Shown piece by piece: positions 10,268 to 21,597 of a stretch of DNA of 64,000 nt. A program made the translations under genes and the position numbers. This DNA comes from Oidiodendron maius Zn (lineage: Eukaryota; Ascomycota; Leotiomycetes; Myxotrichaceae), in contig KN832871.1 in assembly GCA_000827325.1 (NCBI GenBank), forward strand, positions 2,046,001 to 2,110,000, given 5' to 3'. Every line of letters starts with the position of its first letter. Position 1 is the stretch's first letter. A model generated the notes under the pieces. That model saw only the letters and a list, made by a program, of their open reading frames with translations, did no database searches and was not told the DNA's origin.

Positions 10268-12257
10268 TTAGATCTGAGGAAGAGAAAAGTCACTAAAAAA
10301 GTCCCCAATAATCTGATAATCGTCTAATGCGGTGACTAGTGAAATATCTTGTTTTAAGTTAGCTCATTTCTATATTTTTTAAAATAGGGGGGAAATACAT
10401 TGATCAGGACGGACAACTATAACAGCACCTTTCTCTACATTGATCTTGTATTTCTCATACGCCTTTCCATGGCCCGAGTAGTAGCTTTCGTCGTCAATAT
10501 ATGTCTTGTGTAGGTCTATTGCTATTAGTTTTACTGACGTAGGACTGGCTTGAAGAGAATGTAATTGGTATACCTCGCATCTTCCATTTCCCCGTTACCG
10601 GCCAGAAATATGAAGGTATCTGATCCTGCTCTAGCGCTTCACGGTCGCCATGAAGAACAAGGATTGGCTCAATGAAACTGTCAACATCCTCGCCTGGTAA
10701 AGTAAAACGTCTCGCCGGTCCAATATCGGATGAGAGAAACCCGGCAAGCTGATATATGTTTCAGTAATTCCATTGCAAAGAGTTATAAATCAGGGCGTTT
10801 ACCTTGTCTAACCTCTCAGCATTTGCAGAATTTTTCAAGTCTCCAGCAAAAACAACAATTCGCCATCTCCCGTCTGCAACAAGAGCAGTTGAAAATTGAA
10901 CTTCTTTTGCATCACAAAAACGAACTACCTGAGAGCTGGGGAATCGCATGCCAATTTTGAGATTTGCTGCTAGTTCTTGCTTACTGCGCTCCGCTGAAGT
11001 AATGACAGAATCGTCGTATTTTGCAGTTAAGCCAGCGGTGTATTGCCGACTTTTTATGAATTGCTCGCTAAAATATTTTTGTGTAGTGCCATTCATATGA
11101 TCGACCTTCATCGAAAAGAGTTTCGTGAATGAGCGATCAAAGTCGATAAGGTCGGCAGCAACTTTCTCCCGCTCAATGTTGTACGTTCTAAGTAGCTCAG
11201 GGCTAACCTGTCCTTTAAGAACTGCGGCGAGTTTCCATCCAATGTTGTATCCGTCTTGCAAACTAACGTTCATTCCTTGGCCTGCTTTCGGAGAGTGGGT
11301 GTGGCAAGCATCCCCCGTGAGAAAGACACGATTGTCTTTAGAGAAATGGTCCGCCAAACGCTGCCCAATAGAGTACGCGGACCACCAAAAAGTATCCGCA
11401 ATTTCAAGTGTATACGGATGGAAAATTTGTCGTGCAGCGGCGTGAAGATCTTCCAGGCGCACATCCTTGGCAACTGTACCGTGCGGGAGCTCAATGTAGC
11501 AACGAACTAGGGAACCTCCCTCCCGTGGTATAAGCAATAGATTGCCCGAGTTTGAACGAAGGGTTGCCTTTTTCCGAATGTCTGGGAAATTGGTTCTGGG
11601 GTATATGTCCATGACGCCCCAAACAGCATCTGTGCTATCGCCAATCATCTTGTAGCCAAGTGACTTGCGTACATTGCTATGTGCACCATCACAACCCTGT
11701 GCCACGGTGAGAATTGGTGCGACTTATTTCAGAAAGATTCCTACCAGAACGTATTTGGCCTTAAAAATCTCCGTTGCTCCATCTTTTGTTGCTGTTATCA
11801 CTACAGGATACGCGTCCAATTGAGCAGATATCGCACTGTCCACTTGAACATCCTCGACAGTATACCCATAGCTAACTTCTTGGCCGTTGAAGTTTCGCAT
11901 GGCATCTAAGAGGAAACGATTAATAGAGGCTTGGTTGAGAATCAAATGCGGCTGGTGAGACAAGCCGGGTATTGAATCGGCAGTTCGACTTGTACGAACT
12001 AGATTGCCACTGGAATTTGATGACCAGAATGTGACCTCCAGAACATGGTAGGCACTGCGCAGCAGCTCTTCGGCCATTCCAAAGCTTTCAAAGACTTCAA
12101 CTGTGCGGCATTGTACACCGTCTGCTTGGCCCAGTTGCATTGACTCCGAACGTCTCTCGAGGATCTTGCAACTAATGCCAGTGCGGGCAAGCCAGGTCGC
12201 AGCGCAGAGCCCAGCGGAGCCACTTCCACATATTAAAACGTCCACGTTTTGAGCCAT
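10268..12257 (-). CDS. FAD-dependent phenol 2-monooxygenase-type hydroxylase
   Basis: Five exons: 12257-11745, 11696-10803, 10748-10574, 10515-10399, 10347-10268; 1779 nt, 592 residues, the normal length for the phenol hydroxylase/PheA family. The first domain opens with VLICGSGSAGL (dinucleotide-binding GxGxxG) and ILERR. The DG motif GCDGAHSNVR is restored by intron 1. The GD motif is VFLTGDACHTHSPKAGQGMN. The C-terminal thioredoxin-like domain (about 430-592) includes GRWRIVVFAGD and ends VIVVRPDQYISLVTALDDY, recovered only after two short introns. Family members hydroxylate phenolic rings with NADPH and O2, and some act in specialised-metabolite pathways. With the aldolase-fold enzyme, lactonase and transporter it suggests handling of an aromatic compound, which is inference. 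Confidence 0.93.
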
Positions 12258-13457
12258 AATTAGATCTCAAGACGGCGGGACTTGGAATATTTCAAATAAA
12301 AGAGTCCTTTCTCGTGTTATATGTCAGAAAGTACCTGGATGTCTAATTCAACATGAGGAGAGCTTTACAAGGTTCGTGCAGTAAGACATTCAGCCTCAAT
12401 GATTGCCGTACTAAAGGGCATAAAATCCAGAAAATAAAGGAAGAGCGCGACTCAAAATGAGTACGCTCTCTAGATGACTTTAAATACATCACTTCTGTTG
12501 ACGTTGAATGGAAGGGTTTCGGCTCGCTCCCGCGACCTTAAACTTCGGCAACTCTATCCATACATCCCGCGGGTCGGTTCCGAACCCCCCAAACCCTTCA
12601 GGAATAAACATCTTTTTCATTACTCTCCGCCAATAAGGAAGTGCCGCATCGACGCCATGAAAGAAAAGGCTTATAGCCAAACGCAGGCGGCTGAATTCAC
12701 AAATTTAAATTGGCATCTTGACTCTCCAATCAAAATCACCCGAGAAGGGGGATTTTCGTCCCGTTCCGTCTTCGTCCCGAAAGCACCCCTTAAACCTGCA
12801 TCAGAGCATGAAGTCAAAAGGATCGCATTGCCAGAGCTTAAGCCTTTACACGCAGGCCCAGAACGTGAACGAGCCTGGCAATATTTAGGGTTTTGCCAAT
12901 TGTCCCGAGCATGCCCGATCGAGCTAAGTCGCGGTGGAGGGGCCTGACTCCTCCTCGAACGATGTCTATTATTTGCGACCGGTAACCTGCATGATTGTGG
13001 ATGGCACTTGGCGATCTTTCGTATCAAGTTGATTCTCACGTCAGCTTCACTTTCTATCCATTTTCCTGGCGTCTTGGCTATCCATTAGCGGCTGATATAG
13101 AGTAATGATAAGCGTTGTCCAGCACTGCCCCGCCTGTCGAACACAACAACATAGCCCGTGTGACAAGGAATATCTCAACCGTCCCGATAATACTGGACAG
13201 GGGGTGGCGCGCGCCATAGGGCATCCCCGGGCGACAATCCTTCGATAGGCAGCAGCGTTTTCTCTCGTATTTTAGGTACCTCGGATGCCTTTCGAGGATC
13301 AAACAATAAAAATGCCCCTTCGTCCATCTACAGCACACATTGCCCTACCTCAGGCGGTCACCGTTCTGGGCGCTTTAGCATGCTGCACGAATGATATCCA
13401 GAGAATGCTTTATTTAAGTGTCTGTCAGCCCTTGTCTCGGCTGCCTTTCCAGGCACC
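12258..13457. other. Intergenic between hydroxylase and glycosyltransferase genes
   Basis: Holds two divergent promoters. A plus frame of 157 codons at 12474-12947 shows no recognisable domain and no supporting splice structure, so it is not called. The 12950-13300 stretch is also open in short frames only. Confidence 0.5.
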
Positions 13458-14912
13458 ATGCCTTTCAAAAACTCGACCCTTGACAGGACCCTGAGGTTAC
13501 TTGCAGGTTACCATTTTTGCCTTTTGTTTCTGGTCTGTTACTTCTTCCTGTTCCAATATTGCCGAATAAGTTACTATAGAGATCCGACTTCTTACTTCTT
13601 CGACCCGACGCGGGCGTATGCAACAGGATATTCAGACAGGCGGAAAGATGAGGCTGCTGCTTTTGTGCAAGACGGATTACACCTTCCCACCAAAAGGTTG
13701 TCCAGCGATACCACACCTAAGATGTGCGTTGGAATTGCCAGCATTGCTAGGCAAGGGGTGAACTACCTTCAATACTCCACCGGCTCAGTGCTTCATGGCC
13801 TGACCCTGCAAGAACGCCAGGAGATCGTTCTCATTACGCTTCTTGCACATGCAAATTCTAGCAAGCACCCTGACGCCGACTCAGAGTGGCTTCTGAATGC
13901 TGCGGACCAAGTACTGGATTACAGCGCGCCATTCGAGAAAGAAGAGTATGTGCAGTCATTAGAAGGAGATAAGGACAAGCAGAAAGAGAAGTCCCTCTTC
14001 GACTATGCACACTTGTTAGACGCATGCAGGGCTACCGGGGCTGACTTTATTTTCGTGATGGAAGACGATACCGTTGCAGCTCAGGGGTGGTACTTGCGGA
14101 CCATGCAGGGTCTTCACGCCATTGCCACAAGAATGGAGGGCATGGGAAGAGCACCCTCGGATTGTAAGTATCTCACATTTGCCTGCGATTGAATTTGGGA
14201 GGTATCTCTCAGCACCGAACCACAAACAACCGCTTGTAGAATAGTACATGTGCTACCATTCCCAGAATTTCATGGATAGAATAATAAGGATATCGGTTAA
14301 CATATACCTGCAGTCCTCTATCTACGCCTCTTTTACACCGAAAAGTTCCTTGGATGGAGTGGCGAATACAATTTCCAATATATTATGAGTTCAATCTTCA
14401 TAATTTCAATGCCACTTTTGCTTCTCGCTATTCCATATTCCCGGCGACCACGAATCATCCAACGGCCTTCAACAGTTTTCGTCATCTCTTTTATATATAC
14501 GCCAATGCTCATCCTCCTTTTCTTCCTTGCTGGCCGCCCATCAATGTTTCCCATCAAGCCGGGCGTCCATCTAATGCCTGAAAATGCATGCTGCACACAA
14601 GCACTTGTCTTTCCCTCGTCCAAAATTCCGGGCGTTGTAAATTGGTTAGATTCCCATCGTGAAGATGCGGACAGTTATCAGGATCAACTCATTGAAGAGT
14701 ACGCAGAAAGGACTAAGCCGAATATGTTGAGATGGGCTTTGACTCCAAACGTGGTCCAACATGTTGGAGATAAAAGTTCTAAGGCGGGTTCCGTCGCTGG
14801 GTGGGGAGATAGGGGGCCGAGACTCAGGCTATGGAGCGTTTCCTTTGAGCGCGAAGGAATAGCATCAAAATTTCGCTGGAAGGGCGATTATACGGAGAAT
14901 GTAGCAAGATAA
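13458..14912 (+). CDS. PGAP4-like membrane glycosyltransferase
   Basis: Two exons, 13458-14163 and 14314-14912, 434 residues. A signal anchor lies at about 14-36. The luminal glycosyltransferase region contains MCVGIASIARQG (beta-strand entry of the nucleotide-sugar fold) and the acidic motif FVMEDDTVAAQGW (Asp203-Asp204), which replaces a DxD metal site. After the 150-nt intron the protein continues FLYLRLFYTEKFLGW, followed by two adjacent hydrophobic segments (about 255-310) that split the fold, the hallmark of post-GPI-attachment protein 4 relatives. The tail has RPSMFPIKPGV and CCTQALVFPS. In animals PGAP4 adds GalNAc to the GPI glycan in the Golgi; the fungal substrate is less certain. 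Confidence 0.82.
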
Positions 14913-15682
14913 ATTTTATGAGGAAATGGCAATGAGATCTTTAACGCCATTGGACACAAACGGTTGGAACGAGCTCCGAGGCAACCTAGCGCCCAATTCG
15001 AGTTGCCATGTCGTTGAGAAGGACAAGCTTCCATTTTCTGTCAGTATTCAAGAACGTATACGAGGACACATGCTACCAAGCTATACCAAAAGCCTCCTCC
15101 GTTTCGCCGATATCGATCATCAACGAAGTCCGACAGGGGATAGACTTTTGAGCGAGAAATTGGGTCGTGACATTCAAATTAGGTAGAATGGTCTGATTTA
15201 AGAGCTGGGTGCCATTATAACATCTCATTCTGGGGCGATGAGTTATTTATGAGACAGAAGTCAGGGCACAGGCGGATTGTTTTGAGCTTCAGAATGTTGT
15301 AGACATCACCCGAGAGGTAAAATACTCACGGTTCTTCATCCGTGGCTCTCTCATCCTAGCACAATGATGTAACCTATGTCAGTAAAATAATGAGTCCCTA
15401 GCCTCGATGTCTACATGTTTGGCATATCCCATATTTCCTTCGTGAGGTTATTTATTGCCAGCCACTTCGCGTGCGCGGAAGTGCGATTGTCAGTCCGCCG
15501 AGGTTCTCGCTCGCTTTTACCCCGAGCACTGAAGATGGTCAATGTAAATGCTTCATCGTCTGCGTCGTCCAAACTCCCCACTTTCCATCTTCCAAGTAGG
15601 TAGCTGGCATATATAACTAATAAGCCCATTGATACTTATAATTGTGTCTTTTTAATGCCCGTTGACCTTTCCTAGCGTTACA
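14913..15682. other. Intergenic upstream of the cytochrome b5/FMN dehydrogenase gene
   Basis: No gene recognised. A short plus frame at 14926-15186 lies directly after the glycosyltransferase stop and is probably 3' UTR. Confidence 0.5.
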
Positions 15683-17303
15683 ATGGCGCGCATCATCTCG
15701 GCCCTCGAAATCTCCAAGCATTGCCTGCCGGAAGATCTTTGGATCGTGGTGGACGATACGGTTTATGAAATGACAGACTTCGCGCCAGATCATCCAGGCG
15801 GCGCAAACAGTACGCTCTTCCATCGTTTTCTGAGTACAGTCCACTAAGTAATTCATCTCAGTCATCCAGCGGTACGCCGGCCGTGATGCTTCGAGGGCCT
15901 ACGCTGAGGTACATCCTCCATCCTTAATTAAGACTTCCCTACCCGCCTCGCAAATCCTAGGAACAATAGATCCCAGCACTATCACAGAAGAATGGATGAA
16001 AGCATACCCTTCGATGAATACAGCAGGCGACAGTCCTGCCCGACCACCGCTTGAAGCCTTAATCAATACCTACGACTTCGTCTCTTCTGCCCGTCAGTCC
16101 CTCACGCCAAAGGCCTGGGCCTTTTATTCCTCCGCAGCAACGGACTTGCACACAAAAACTCGGAACGCTGCGGCATACTCAGACATCGGCTTGCGGCCTC
16201 GCATCTTGACGAACGTAAAAGTCGTTGACACCAGGACAACCATGCTCGGACAACGGATGACAGTTCCAATTTTCTGTTCCCCGACATCCATGGTCAAGCT
16301 CGCGCACCCTGATGGCGAGAAGGCAATAGCGCGCGGATGCCGAGCTGCGGGGATCCCGCAATGCATCTCAACTAGTGCGTCGTTTCCCATTGCTGAGATC
16401 GTCGACGCAGTGAAAGGGCCTGGGAAATATGGGGAGCTGGAAGGGCCTCTACCGATATTCTTTCAGCTGTATGTGAATAAGGAGAGAGAGAAGAGCGAGC
16501 AACTGTTGAGACATGTCGAAGAGTTAGGCATAAAGGCCATTTTGGTCACTGTAGATGCACCAGTCGCAGGAAAGAGGGAAGCTGACGAGAGGATCAAGGC
16601 AGATGAGACGGTCAGCACGCCAATGAGTGGTACGACGGCCAAGAATGATGCCAAAGGGGGAGCTTTGGGGCGTATTATGGCCGGATTTATTGATGCCTCA
16701 TTATCGTGGGATGATATTCCATGGCTGCGAAGGTGCACGAATCTACCCATTGTGCTGAAAGGCATCCAAACGGCCATGGATGCGAAGAAAGCCATGGAGA
16801 ATGGCATAGATGCAATCCTACTGAGCAACCACGGCGGCAGGAGCTTGGATACATCGCCAGCACCTATATTGGTTCTCTTAGAACTCCAGAAATGCTGCCC
16901 CGAAGTGTTTGATAAGATGGAGATATTCGTAGACGGCGGTATCATGAGGGGCACAGACGTATTCAAAGCCTTGTGTCTCGGAGCCAGGAGTGTTGGAATA
17001 GGGAGAGGTTTTCTGTTCGCTTCAACTTACGGTCCTGAAGGAGTTGAAAAATTCGTTGACAGTAAGTCACCATACTCACCCTGCAATACTATCCCTTTGT
17101 TCCTTCAATTCTCCCTGAAATTGCTAGATTAACTGTGCCTTGTAGTCCTAAAAGACGAATTAGAAACAACAATGAGAATGATGGGTATCACGCATTTATC
17201 ACAAGTCCATCCTGGTCTGTTGAATACGAGAGCGGTGGATCATTTAATACCCGACGGAGAGGGACATCCTTATGCCAAGTGGAGTCCAAAGGCACGCTTT
17301 TAA
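15683..17303 (+). CDS. Flavocytochrome b2-type FMN-dependent 2-hydroxyacid dehydrogenase
   Basis: Three exons, 15683-15809, 15862-17061, 17146-17303, 494 residues. The N-terminal cytochrome b5 domain has heme ligands His37 (DHPGG) and His60 (AEVH), with the same 23-residue spacing as yeast Cyb2. It is followed without a break by an FMN alpha-hydroxyacid dehydrogenase barrel. PIFCSPTSM, FFQLYVNKER, ILVTVDAPVAGKRE, VLKGI, the catalytic-His loop LSNHGGRSLD, and DGGIMRGTDVFKALCLGA are all present. The likely reaction is oxidation of L-lactate or a related 2-hydroxyacid with transfer of electrons to cytochrome c. The protein starts almost at the b5 domain with no transit peptide, unlike mitochondrial Cyb2, so a cytosolic location or a different acceptor is possible. 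The last exon (ILKDELETTMRMMGI...) completes the barrel. Confidence 0.92.
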
Positions 17304-17502
17304 GGCCTTCGATAGAAGTGTAGAAGAGAGACAGACACTACACATTTAGGAATGAGTTTGAATCTCTGTATGTAATCACTTGTAGAGTAATAATACCTAC
17401 TCTCAAGGCAACAAACTGCTTGAGACCGACGTGGGCATACAGACGTAAATTTATAATGGAATAGTAATACCGCCATCAAAAGACTGATGGCACATCCTAA
17501 GC

Positions 17503-19397
17503 TCAAAGCTTAATGCTTTTGACTAAACCAGTCTTAATACCAGTCTTCTCGCCTCCATACCCGCCCCTTTCTTCTCCACCCTTATATACAGCCCTCACAC
17601 TACTCAGTTTCTTCTTCTTTTCTTCAAACTTCTTCCTCTTCTTCACGCGCGGATTCCTCACATCCTTGGCTCTTTTGGGCGCCAATCCACGGTTCTTCTC
17701 TATCACATACCCAATTGCTCTCTTACCCTCATCATCCACCTCACCTTCCACAACCCGTAAGAGAGAATTCTGTTCCTTCGCCTGCCGTATCGCCGAGCGA
17801 TGCTCTTCGTTAGCGCGTTTGCGATCCTTTGAATTCTTAGAGATCATGTCGTAATATTCATCCTCATTATCGCGGACTACTTTCGCAACAGCCTCATCTT
17901 CTTGACTGTCCCCGTCAAGGTCAACAGCCACGCCTCTTCGACCTCGCCCATATGCGTCAAGTTGCTTGCCCCGTGCCTCAGCCTCGACATTTAGCCGTGC
18001 CTGTCGATCGCGGAGGCGCTCCTTATGAGGCAAGTCTATGTCACCTCCTGCTTCTCGGCCCTTCTCTCCTCTCTTGTTAGATTTCTGCGCAATTTGGCTG
18101 GTGTAAAAACTAAGGTTTTTGCGGCGACTGGCCTTTACAGCTGCGTCTTTCGCGTTCAACGAAGTTTCCTCACCAAAGTCGGAGGAGTCATCGTCGTATC
18201 TGACGGCGATTGGCTTTGTTGGCTTTCTTGTACCTTTCGGGATGAGAAAAGACAAGTCGGCAACTGAGGCTGAGGCAGCTTCAATTGCCATCTGCTTCCT
18301 GGTTTTCGACGCCTGTTTGTCGGATTTACGTTGCCCCTTTTCTGCTATTGAGTCAATGCCACTGACATCAACTGGCTTAACATCCGATTCCATCGATTCG
18401 GATGGCTTCGTAGTAGGTATGGTGGCTCGAACCGTTAGTGATTTGACTTCTGTCCAAAGCTGCCGGCACCGCAGAAGGCTGTCCACGACAGCGTGCTCTC
18501 GCAATTCTGTTGGGTCAAGAGGAAGTGCCTGACTGCTTTTGGCTGGAGAGCTCAGGATCGCAAAATACATTGCAAGAGCACCAACATATGCTGCAAGGGC
18601 ACGTGCTTTCACCATGACAGGAGAAATTTCGTGCTGTAGAGAGTCGCCCACAGACTCAGATTCGACTTGTCGTTTTAGGTCATCTAACAGAGGTACAAGT
18701 TCCAGGAGCTCACTCGCAAGCGATGCAAACTCAGGATAACGTGTTTGCAAGATATCAAGTCGTTCTCTTGGCCCCATGTCCGGTGTAATTTCAATGTCCC
18801 CCAACACCTCAGTAACGACATCTCCTGCCTCTTCATCTTTTTCACCTGTCCCTGTGGCCCATTCTAACTCGTCGAGGCCAAAATGCGCCTCGGTCATATT
18901 TTTTAGTCGCTTTTGTTGCAATCGCCTGGCTTCCTGTTCTTCCTCTAAAGCATCTACTTCAGTTTCTATGTTGTCATTGTCGTAGTAATCCTTTTTCGAA
19001 GCTCCCCATCCATCCATCCCCTCATCCTCTTCTCCCTGTTCTCCTTCAGCCAATGAAGCTGCTGCTTCATCCTGACTGACTTCATCGTCACTACCAGACG
19101 AGTATCCGAGAACGTCTTCATCAGATGGTTCGAGCAAGGCATCTGCGCATATCCCAATAAGTATAAATTTTGCAGATATTGTAAGGGGGAGGTACCTTCT
19201 TCTTGCCACTTTCGTCTCCTCTTTGCGTCAGGCTCATCATCTAACATAACCGTATCCCGATTAATATGGAATTCATCCTCCGAATCTGCGATGTCCTCGT
19301 ACGAATTGATCGCCCCTAATCTGCCACCTTCATCATTCCATCCAGCAGGAGGACTACCTGCCACTGGATGGCTGGAAACTTTACGTTTTTTAGCCAT
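17503..19397 (-). CDS. UTP3: U3 snoRNP / small-subunit processome protein Utp3 (Sas10)
   Basis: Two exons, 19397-19196 and 19142-17503, 613 residues. It begins MAKKRK and has a long acidic region (about 68-140). A Sas10/Utp3/C1D domain follows at about 185-270 (ITPDMGPRERLD...LLELVPLLDDL). The very basic Sas10 C-terminal domain at about 535-613 contains NRGLAPKRAKDVRNPRVKKR and ends GIKTGLVKSIKL. The protein acts in the nucleolus in 18S rRNA processing. The 53-nt intron restores EEGDALLEPSDEDV. An in-frame ATG exists 47 codons upstream (19538), but the extra residues are not family-like. Confidence 0.92.
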
Positions 19398-20063
19398 GGT
19401 GTGATTGCCTGCGAGGTAGAAGAATCGTGAATATTTGTTCCGGAGCAATCGATTTTTTTTGAGGCGATCGCAAGTGGTTATCTTAGCACGATAGGAGCGG
19501 ATTATCATTGCGCCGGATCCCACTGTCAAAAGCGACAAATTAAAGTGGTCTATATTTACTTGTCGGTTTTTTATTTCTTCTAGGATAGCGGGGTTTCGTT
19601 TGGTATTTGATCTTGCCTTGTCGAGGAGACTTCTCGATTTTTGTAGGGTATTAAGGGATTTGACTATTCAACCCACAGGGCAACTAATCAGAGATATAGC
19701 CGTCAAAACCTGCCTAAAGAGACACGCCCAACAGCTCCTTTTTGCCTACAAGATAAAAACTTAAGAATATCAGGGGCATAGGCAAGTCTGCAGGCCCCTC
19801 AGTACATTTTAAAACGGGCACTCTGCTGATCGACCAAAACAAAGAACGGCTTATCCTTAAGTCTAAAGGATGGCACGCATGCCACAAGCCTTGATGCATT
19901 TATATTTGACTTTTTTTATGATACAGTCTTGGTTTTGGTAGTTACCCATCCCTTATTGTCTTTGTATCTTCACAAACTCCGACACATTTCTACTCCCCAG
20001 TACCTGATACTGCCCCCGATTCTCCCCGTACTTCAACCCTCCTTCGCTGTAGATGTCTCCAAT
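19398..20063. other. Intergenic between UTP3 and the IRC22 homologue
   Basis: UTP3 promoter region and the 3' flank of the next gene. No gene recognised. Confidence 0.5.
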
Positions 20064-20990
20064 CTAGTCGGAAGCCCCTTTAGACTTGGATTTACTACTA
20101 CTTCCGCTCTGCACCTTCTTGGCCTTCGGGCGGTTGATAATGTGGTCCGGAATCCAGCTTTCGTCATACGCCTTGCCTGATGATGTGCCGCTTGTCACAG
20201 CAGATGCATCAGCACCAACAGAAACAGATTCCTTCGGGCCAGCTGCGGAACGCTTGGTGCGTTCACTACTCTTGCCTTTGCGTTTTGTTTGCGGGAAGAG
20301 GGCCTCAATCCATGTTTTGTAGACGAAGTAGAGGGTACCAGAGAAGGCGGCGAGAAGGAAGAGATAGAGGAAGATGCTAACTACTTCTTAGCTTGTCAAT
20401 AAGAGAGTGGGAAGGTGAAGCATACATCTGAGGGTCGAAGAGGCTCGTTGCAGCTTCTACAACAGATACTGTTCCGTTAAAGGCCTGGAGCTGGTAGACT
20501 GTACCCTTGCTAGCAATTACTGCGATGAGGTTGAGGTTTAGGTCCTGCGGATTCAGATCCGTGACAAAGTTATATGTCAAGCTGGCCTTTTCGCCCGCTG
20601 GTATGTCTAGCTCGTATCTTGAGGTTGTTAGATTCCTGACTACAGCAGCCCATGGTGGAAGCTCGGGAGCTAATGGCTCCGGATTAAGGAGCGCGCCAGC
20701 GATGAATGCAACTTGGACAGGCTCTTGCTCATTGTTGGCAAAGTCGAGCAGTGCCTTCGTCGGCCGCCCATTTATGAGCTTAATCCCAAAGATCTCGGCC
20801 TCTGGGAATCCCACGGTCACATCGACGGCGAGCTTTGGGGCAACCGGGGTTTCTGGTTCAGCCTGGACAGTGGTTAGCTTTTTGGTTCCTAATTGGGAGA
20901 TTGGATCGCACTTACAGCATCAGCGGCAGCAAAGACGCCGATAGCATGAAGGGCCAGTAGGATAATGGCGGAGACCTTGAGGGAGACCAT
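20064..20990 (-). CDS. IRC22: IRC22-like / translocon-associated protein alpha (TRAP-alpha) homologue
   Basis: Three exons, 20990-20916, 20862-20426, 20376-20064, 274 residues. A signal peptide occupies about 1-21. A luminal TRAP-alpha-like beta domain includes VGFPEAEIFGIKLINGRPT and SLTYNFVTDLNPQDLNL. One transmembrane helix (IIFLYLFLLAAFSGTLYFVY) is followed by a basic cytosolic tail with AYDESWIPDHIINRPKAKK, which is diagnostic of fungal Irc22. The last intron must end at the second of two closely spaced acceptors (TTAG at 20378-20377); using the nearer GTAG would give an immediate in-frame stop. It is an ER membrane protein, probably associated with the translocon. Confidence 0.9.
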
Positions 20991-21597
20991 TGTGCGGCGA
21001 ATTATTGTTGGAAGATGAGTGATGGGGGAAAATATAGAGGTGAAGCAGCTTTCTGCTCATGCGATCTGTTCGAAATTTAGCGAGCTGCATTTACCCCGGC
21101 CCCAGCCACGATTCCAGCCACGTTACTTTCTAGCAATTTAGGCCTGCCTGTTGCAAGGCATTAAGTCCTCAATGATAAATACGTGCAAATTGCAGCGTTC
21201 AGTACAGGCTCTATCATTCATATCAATTGAATGCTATGTTTGGCATTGGGCTACCATAATGCACATCCAGTCCAACCGGCCATTTCCCATCCGTTGACTC
21301 CCCGTAAACCAAAATCCCAGACGCAGTGAGTCGTAAAGGGCATGCCACGGGCTGATCTCCTCCATCGATTCAGAACATCTATCTGTTGGGACTGCAGCTT
21401 GCAAATCAAAGCTCCATTTGTGCCCGTCTCCAACTGACAATGTGAACTGATCTGCCGCTACTATATTAGCGACTTGTAACGCCACCCTAGTAAATAGGTG
21501 CAATCCGTGGGATGTGCATGAAGCTGGATGAGTCGGCAATCGTCTGCTTGCTCGAGGCCTTGTATGACCAAGGGAATGACGGAATTCTGTCTGAATT
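20991..21597. other. Intergenic downstream of MED19
   Basis: Promoter of the IRC22 homologue and 3' flank of MED19. A long minus reading frame continues through here from MED19 but is not coding in my model. Confidence 0.55.

Noticed and set aside
12474-12947. 157-codon plus frame between the FAD hydroxylase and the glycosyltransferase
   Set aside because: No family signature, no splice support, and it lies in a divergent promoter region.
21234-21597. Continuation of the MED19 frame past position 21598
   Set aside because: A short intron gives the conserved MED19 ending; the extension has no similarity to the family.
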